NCBI RefSeq assembly: GCF_021130785.1
Contig: NW_025778046.1
Location: 96,192 to 160,191 of the forward strand
Length of the DNA: 64,000 nucleotides
Direction of reading: 5' to 3'
From: Homalodisca vitripennis
Taxonomy: Eukaryota > Arthropoda > Insecta > Hemiptera > Cicadellidae
A program made the translations under genes and the position numbers. Of this stretch, positions 57,880 to 64,000 are shown piece by piece (positions within the stretch are counted from its first letter, which is position 1; every line of letters begins with the position of its first letter). Below the pieces are notes generated by a model that saw only the letters and a list, made by a program, of their open reading frames with translations, was not told the origin of the DNA and made no database searches.

Positions 57880-58440
57880 ATTCCGTCGGGTCTTTGGGTC
57901 CTTCAGACTTAAGGTTTGATATCTTGACCCTTAAATCAATAGAGTTTGTTCTTTGGACCAAGAGGAACCTTTGTACCAAGTTTCAAATCGCTAAGATCTT
58001 TCTACCAAGAGTTATCTTATCGCACAGAAAGTCACATAGACAGACAGACAGTCTACCGTTTGGCTCAAAAATCAATACTGTTATTTCCTGGACCAAGTCG
58101 AAAAACCTTTGTTACCAAGTTTCAAATCTCTAAGATCTATCTTTCTACCAAGAGTTATCTTATCGCACAGAAAGTCACATAGACAGACAGAGTGTCTACC
58201 GTTTGACTCAAAAATCAATACTGTTATTTCCTGGACCAAGAGGTACCTTTGTACCAAGTTTCAAATCTCTAAGATCTTTCTACCAACAGTTATCTTATCG
58301 CACAGAAGGTCTTATCGCACAGAAGGGCAGATAGACAGACAGTCTACCGTTTGACCCCAAAATCAATATAGTTCTTTCCTGGAACAAGAGGAACTATGTA
58401 CCAGGTTACTAGTTTTATTAGGAATTATCACAGGAACGGA
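57880..58440 (+). repeat. Block S tandem array, about 140-bp period, three full units plus partial ends
   Basis: Units begin near 57,953, 58,089, 58,230 and 58,379 with GGACCAAGAGGAACC-like words. They share TTTGTACCAAGTTTCAAAT, CTAAGATCTTTCTACCA, AGTTATCTTATCGCACAGAA, GACAGACAG and AAAATCAATACTGTTATTTC. The third unit has an extra GGTCTTATCGCACAGAAG. Similarity between units is high. The three overlapping frames here come from the repeat. Confidence 0.95.
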
Positions 58441-58624
58441 TAGATGACACAATTTTTTACAAACCATTCTAAAACGAAACTTTATAGGTTCTTTGTTTTA
58501 CTGTGCCACGTAAAACTTGGACGATAGTTGTTATTTTATAAATTGACAAATTCAACATATGAATTGCTTTTACACAGTTTTAGGATCACCCGTAGAAATA
58601 AATTGCATACATACTTAATTACTA

Positions 58625-58906
58625 TTAATACATCATGTGTTTCATGAAAATATAATTCTCTTCACGATCAGGACAGTATTCCTTAAACTGTTTCTCCAAT
58701 TTGTTCTTATGTACATAGATATCACATCGTAACACCCCTATCACTGCTGTAATCTCAACCATAAAAACGTCCTGATAGTGTTTCTCCGTATACGTGCGTG
58801 AGTCAGTAAGATCTGATATTGTTCTGAGAATTCTGACAGCCCTATAGACCTTGCGCTGCTGTTCCCCCTCATACTCGCTCCTGGGGAACCGCAATATCGC
58901 CAGTTT
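58625..58906 (-). other. Possible exon or gene relic, unidentified
   Basis: A minus-strand frame of about 90 codons (58,906 to the stop at 58,625) has mixed polar composition and lower A+T than its flanks, including RKVYRAVRILRTISDLTD and EITAVIGVLRCDIYVHKNK. A TTCCCCAG just upstream on that strand could act as a splice acceptor, and the frame ends with TAA. I recognise no domain. It has no second copy in the window. It may be a terminal exon, a relic, or chance. Confidence 0.25.
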
Positions 58907-59319
58907 TATTATTTAATCACGTGAGAGAACACGTGTAAATGTCTCTATCTGCCATAAACATACCCTCTGCCCTCCATCATCTCTTTCACGTCACCATTGC
59001 TGTGGCAGAACTGTTCTTAGTTGAGTTCTGAAGTTCAGCGAAATATTTGTTTCTTAAAACTACCTATGAAAGGCATTAATAGCCAACAATATAAGCTTGG
59101 GATTTCACAATGTTTATTTTGGTAGGCCCAATTTTAGGTATGTGAATTTCCAACTAATTTTCACCAACCATGTCCCCAAAGCCTTATAAACCAATCCTTT
59201 TGTATGTCACACGTCATTTTACAGATTTCAAGCAGACGTAGGTTCAATTTCAAAATTGTATTGTACGGACATCATTGAGCAAAAAAGTCCAGAATTTTAA
59301 ACATTCCTTCTGTTTTACA

Positions 59320-59480
59320 TCTCTTCTTTCATTCTCACTCAATAGGGGTTAAGATTGTTGAATAAACTACCTGGATATACACTAAATGAATCCGCTGGAT
59401 CAAAATTTAAAAAGAAATTATAACCAATTTTAATTACAAAAGCAATTTGCTCAGTGAATGTATTTATTGTTATAGCACCT
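59320..59480 (+). pseudogene. Tiny LINE carboxyl-end relic (tentative)
   Basis: One frame gives RLLNKLPGYTLNESAGSKFK, then KKL, a stop, and TKAICSVNVF. Short LINE C-termini of the CR1/Jockey type often read LYNKLP...FKK-L...KA-YSV-EF, so the order fits. The stretch is short and broken, and the call rests on this pattern only. Confidence 0.4.
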
Positions 59481-60539
59481 TCTCAGCAATTGGTAGTAAA
59501 ATATATGAATTCATTTCCCTAGTGTATCGTTCTCTTTAGATAAGTATAAAAAACTATTTTACTGGCTTTTTAAAATGTTGTTAAAATAGTCCCTTGTTTG
59601 GATTTATAGAAGACCAAAAATTAAAACTCAGTCGGCTTAATGTAAACCATAGGTAAATTTAGATGTTTTACAGTAATTAAATATTTAAAAAATTAATGTT
59701 ACCTCTAGAAATATTAATTTTTATATAATGTTTTCAAGATGGAGTGGTTTGAAGTTTAGAAAAGGTTAAGCTATTATATAGTTGCAGGGCAAAATTAAGA
59801 AAAGTTTTAGAATTGTACACTATCTATACAATTTTTTAATGTTTACTGTTCACAATTTTGAGAAGTAATCATGCAGTAAAAATGCAGAAGCTACACATGT
59901 GACTAGCATTAATCATATAGCAAATTACGTTTAGTTTACAGATGGTTATAAAATATTTGTTTAAGTGAAATATGATAAAAAAAGGACTATTATATAATAC
60001 AAAATTTTATGTTTCTGCAGTTTAGAATAAACTAATAAAGTTCAACAGAACATTAATATTCCTGTGCTTTTAAGATACATGCACTAAGAATACATAAAGA
60101 ATCGGTACCTAAATGTTTATAATACGTGATGGAATATGTAGAGTTTTCTTAGTAAAAAACTGACGGATGGTTTAAACATTAAAATAATGTGGTAATGACA
60201 AAAGGCAGTAACAGTCATGTCGAACTTCATGCCTGACAACTTTCAAATTTGTAAAATTTAAGGGTTGTATCAATATTAAAATTGTAAAGTTTGGTATGCC
60301 AAGAGTCGCTATTTGGTCTAGGAGCGACCGAGAGGCCTTGAACACTTAACTCACATTTGTTTACACATTTAACGTTGTGAATAGAAACTAGTTTTAAAAT
60401 AATATCCACATTTAGAAGTTGCATTCAGTTATTACAATAGAAACAGTTTAATGTTTTGTAATGTACTTATAAAAAGTTGTTACTTTAGATTTTTCTATTG
60501 AAAATTAAAACCAATATTCCTGTAGTATATAAAGTATTG

Positions 60540-60800
60540 TTTCTTTTCTATATCATTATTGTAATGAGCACATAAATTAGTATCATACCAGAGTACCATT
60601 ACTTCTTCACAATGTTAAATGACAATACATTTATAAGTAAACTCGTTACAAATAAATGTTACTTACTGTAAAGTGTAGACCATATGAAGGATATCGACTG
60701 CTGAGAGTCATTCCATTACATCAGAGTATGGCCGAAGGTTGATAAATCGCGTAACTGCGTGCGAAGAATATTTCTATTCACTTCCTGGCGTAAAGTGTAT
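60540..60800 (-). repeat. Block J, copy 4, inverted
   Basis: The complement reads CACGCAGTTACGCGATTTAT, CAACCTTCGGCCATACTC, TGACTCTCAGCAGT, CGATATCCTTCATATGG and TCTACACTTTACAG, then ACATTTATTTGTAACGAGTT. It is the closest relative of 15,100-15,260. Confidence 0.88.
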
Positions 60801-62400
60801 TACTAGGTTTCCTGGAATTCTTAAATGTATTCCTTAGAAGCCTGCCTCCTATGCATAATACTCGATTTATATCAACATTTCTTATTTATATTTAGGTGAA
60901 AACAGATTCATTACTGATTATCCTAAATTTGCGACTACGTAAAAAAATTATTATTTGTGTTTAAAATAACCTTAGTAATATATTTACTTATATTGTGGAC
61001 TAGCAAGATAGTGTGTCGCAATTGGATCATAAGTAGCCTAAACCCTGGATAAACTAAGGATTTAGTTTTTGTTTTAGTTTCAAGCTGTATTTAAAGGATT
61101 TTGGTTTTACCTTAGAATATTTCACCCCTTTTGGTCGTAAAATTATACATTATATATAATCTTATACATGAAGTTATTACTTATATTTAAATGTGTGAGT
61201 TTTTCTTAAGAAGTGCAAACTACTAAGTTCGTAATCAATAACTCACACAGTTGTGTATTTTTCTTCAAATGTAATTAATATAAACCTTCAAATGATTCTA
61301 AAGATCGTTTTTTTTGGTACTAATATTTGTATCTTTTGTATCTGTATTACTCTCTATATGTATAGCTTCGGCAAGTACAGGTCTACATATTGATTTTTAA
61401 AATTTTGAGCACTCTTAACACTTATTAACAATGAAAGAGAACATATATTTTTAGTGCAATTTTTCATTTCAACTAGCATACATATTTCAAAATTTTTTAA
61501 TCATTGATCGTCATATTATGATAAGCTGAAGTAGAAAGACCTTGAGTTTTTCCAAGAGGAACAACATTATGTGTTATGCACTTTTATGGCTTTATATTTT
61601 GTTATAGGTCTATAGGACGGTATTTCAAACTAAAATCTACATAAATGAAAACTATGTACTAAATACTTACTAAAATTTACAAATACCACATCCGCTGACG
61701 TTTTGAGATTTTTTAAATTGGTTCTTTCACGTCATACTTTGATCTAAATTTGCTAAAAATCCGTATGCAATATAACCGCAAATTTTTTCATTCTAATACT
61801 GCAGTTTTATATTGTAAACATAAAAAAGTGCTACCTAGCATAACTCTATAATGCTATTCCCGTTTAAAACATAATAGGTTCTTAAAAACTAATATGTACA
61901 TCTTTTTCCAGCGTTTCATGAACCTAACTAATAACCCTTCAAGAACTTTAGTTCTATGAATCTCTTAAAATCTACCCAAAAACTTTAAAGGTATATTTTA
62001 AAACAGCCACTGGTAACATTTTACTTGGTATGGTGAAATTATTTTTATTTCTATGTTAGATCAACATTAGGACAAGAGAATTTGTTCAGCACCGATAATG
62101 AATACAGAAAATCCCATATAACCTATAGAGGCTCGAGTTTAAGCAATTTATTTTCCGATTTCTTTTAAGCCAACGGACATGTACTAAAATTATAAGAAAT
62201 GACAGAAATCAGCTATAACGGTTTCTTTTATTTATGTATTGTAACTAGAAATGGACGATCTTAAATTTCGGCAGAAAATTATTATTAGTTTCAACGGAAA
62301 ACTTTACTCTTGTTTCAGTTTTTAAGTTTAAAACTTTAAAAGGATTATGTATGCTTGAAATTTTCAAAACAACTATAAATCAAATTATAACGACAATGTT
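60800..62400. other. Unassigned AT-rich stretch
   Basis: No reading frame of note, tandem repeat or partner was found. Since J and B are inverted on either side, it may belong to one inverted segment. Confidence 0.4.
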
Positions 62401-62762
62401 CATCACACTTATTTGAGGGAAACGGACTAGATGCTTCTCTATCCACTATATTGTATATTTCAAACAAACAAAGATAATCATATATCTCAGAAAAAATTGA
62501 CGGGATATTTCATCTAAGCTCTCGTAAGTGTTTTGGGATTGTTTGTCAGCGGTAAATATGAGGACCGCTCAAGGCTGTGAATACCGCCAACGAATTCTCG
62601 GTTACACATCAAAGCTGTAAATTTTGAAATACTTCTTTACTGAAATGCTTATGTGTAAAATAAAACTGGATACTTCTGTTGAATAGATCTAGTTCTCAAA
62701 TTAACTATTTTTCATAATTCTTTTGATTTTAATTTTTAATACAACTCGTTAATAAATTTTGA
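62400..62762 (-). repeat. Block B, copy 2, inverted
   Basis: Complement of 3,575-3,920, with GGATTGTTTGTCAGCGGTAA, GCTCAAGGCTGTGAATACC, ACATCAAAGCTGTAAATTTT and TACAACTCGTT. Similarity ends abruptly near 62,762, as it does at 3,575. Confidence 0.82.
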
Positions 62763-62774
62763 GCTAATTATCAT

Positions 62775-63010
62775 TTTTGGCTGAGCTTTAGCAAAGCCTA
62801 TCACTCGTGAAGCCTTGAAAAGTGTATTATCCATCTGTGTATATGTATGTACCTGTATGTCCAATTCGCACGCTAAATCGAAATAAAAGGACCTATAGAT
62901 TGCATTTTACATGAATCTTGTGAGTTTCTATGATAGTGTATGTTACTCCTTGGGTTTTTGGATAAGCGTTTATCGATTATTTTTACATTGGACTTAATTG
63001 TAACCTTGAT
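62775..63010 (+). repeat. Block D, copy 3
   Basis: TTTTTGGCTGAGCTTTAGCA, AAGCCTATCACTCGTGAAGC, CTTGAAAAGTGTATTATCCA and GTATGTCCAATTCGCACGCT show the D pattern in its fuller form. Confidence 0.65.
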
Positions 63011-63519
63011 TTCAAGGAACAAATAATATAGAAGAATAATTACATTTTAAGCACCTACGAGATAAAATACCACCCATGCGCAGATTCAAAAACGTACCAT
63101 ATTAACAAATGAAGTCTAAATATCCTTAGATTTACAACATCTCTTTATAGTGACTTAGAGTGTAGAATTTTACTTGTTTAAACTCTGATATGAAAAACAC
63201 CAATACGATACTCATTTAAATGAAAACAAATCTGAATATATCAAGTGACATGTTGAAAAAGATTTCTTAAGAAGATTTTTAATTTTCTATTAAAACTGCA
63301 CTTCTACAAAGAATGTGTTCAATTATGTGTCCTTTTCATATCAAATTCCTTATGTGTATGATTGTCTTTCTGTCTGTTTCTAGGGCATCTCGAGATTACA
63401 ATTAGCTATATTTGAAATTTTTCGTATACACCCAGCATGTTTAGATTTCTTCTCATGAGTCGAGTAAGCTTGCACACATTATTATAAAATTGTATACATT
63501 AATTGACCTAATTTGTCTT

Positions 63520-63750
63520 GTTGGCAGAGCGTTGCCGATACAGATGACTTAGGGACTGGAAAAAGTTTATTTCTCTTGACTGGCCTATATGTCTGTCCGC
63601 ATGATATCTCTAACAGACCAATAGATTATTATGCGTCTCACTCCATAGGATTATACTGGAGTGTTGGGAGAATAGTTTTACATTTATCTTATTGGATACC
63701 ATGGTGGCAAAAACAAAATTTCAGAATAAATTAGTTTGTATACAAACTAT
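63520..63750 (+). repeat. Block D, copy 4
   Basis: TTGGCAGAGCGTTGCCGATA, ATATGTCTGTCCGCATGATA, CACTCCATAGGATTATACTG and GATACCATGGTGGCAAAAAC relate it to copies 2 and 3. The open frame 63,513-63,734 follows from the repeat. Confidence 0.6.
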
Positions 63751-64000
63751 AAAAAAAAAAGCATATGAAATGACAATTTTATTGCAATGAGTAAGTAGAG
63801 AAAATAAGTAATAGATTATAACGTTATAGAAATCATGGCAATATATGATTTGAGCGCACGATGTTTTTGTAGAACATTTTCTACGACTAAGCCGCCGGAA
63901 CTTCTATTGTTTGAATGTTGCTGGAAACCTTAAATGATAACAAATTAAAAATATTTAATAAATCTATAATATAGTTTGAGAAGTAATTCACTTCTATGAC

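Overview
The window looks like AT-rich, gene-poor nuclear DNA from a eukaryote, most likely an arthropod and probably an insect. The pointers are decayed non-LTR retrotransposons (one with an R1-like carboxyl end, one Jockey-like), a piggyBac-like miniature element, mariner-like or hAT-like inverted-repeat elements, TA and GT microsatellites and a GC-rich minisatellite. I found no intact protein-coding gene, tRNA, rRNA or CRISPR array. Almost all open reading frames are short chance ORFs, transposon remnants or read-through of a tandem repeat. The order of insect cannot be fixed from the sequence alone. All homologies between parts of the window were found by eye, so block edges are approximate (tens of bases). 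The block letters A to V are my own labels. Layout: 1-1,350 is the 3' end of a LINE. 1,351-6,890 is mostly unassigned, with blocks A and B and a foldback element at 4,382-5,340. 6,890-9,490 holds the first copy of a composite repeat (family V) with a 43-bp minisatellite of about 21 units. 10,200-18,030 carries blocks D-E-F-T-H-I-J-K-L-M. 18,160-20,000 repeats F-T-H and a piece of M. 20,422-20,712 is a fresh 146-bp tandem duplication. 22,900-25,800 is the second V locus, followed by C-G-T at 26,205-27,960. A third V locus with a single repeat unit lies at 28,615-28,790, next to a dead Jockey-like LINE at 29,119-29,850. 31,195-45,020 runs C-D-E-F-T-G-F-T-H-I-J-K-M-N-O-P-Q, interrupted by an R1-like insertion at 41,543-42,116. 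A piggyBac-like miniature element sits at 45,230-45,839. 46,600-50,310 carries M-N-O-A. A young inverted-repeat element is at 51,286-51,684. 51,770-57,490 repeats H-I-J-L-M-N-O-P-Q. The last 7 kb holds tandem repeats, D copies, and copies of J and B in the opposite orientation. The main result is that anonymous blocks recur several times in nearly the same order. The window is therefore best read as an old, eroded set of large, mostly head-to-tail segmental duplications (or several copies of a very large non-coding repeat), later hit by transposons. Two blocks stand out: block T, which keeps a TATA-box-like core in most copies, and block J, which keeps a 17-bp word unchanged in three copies.
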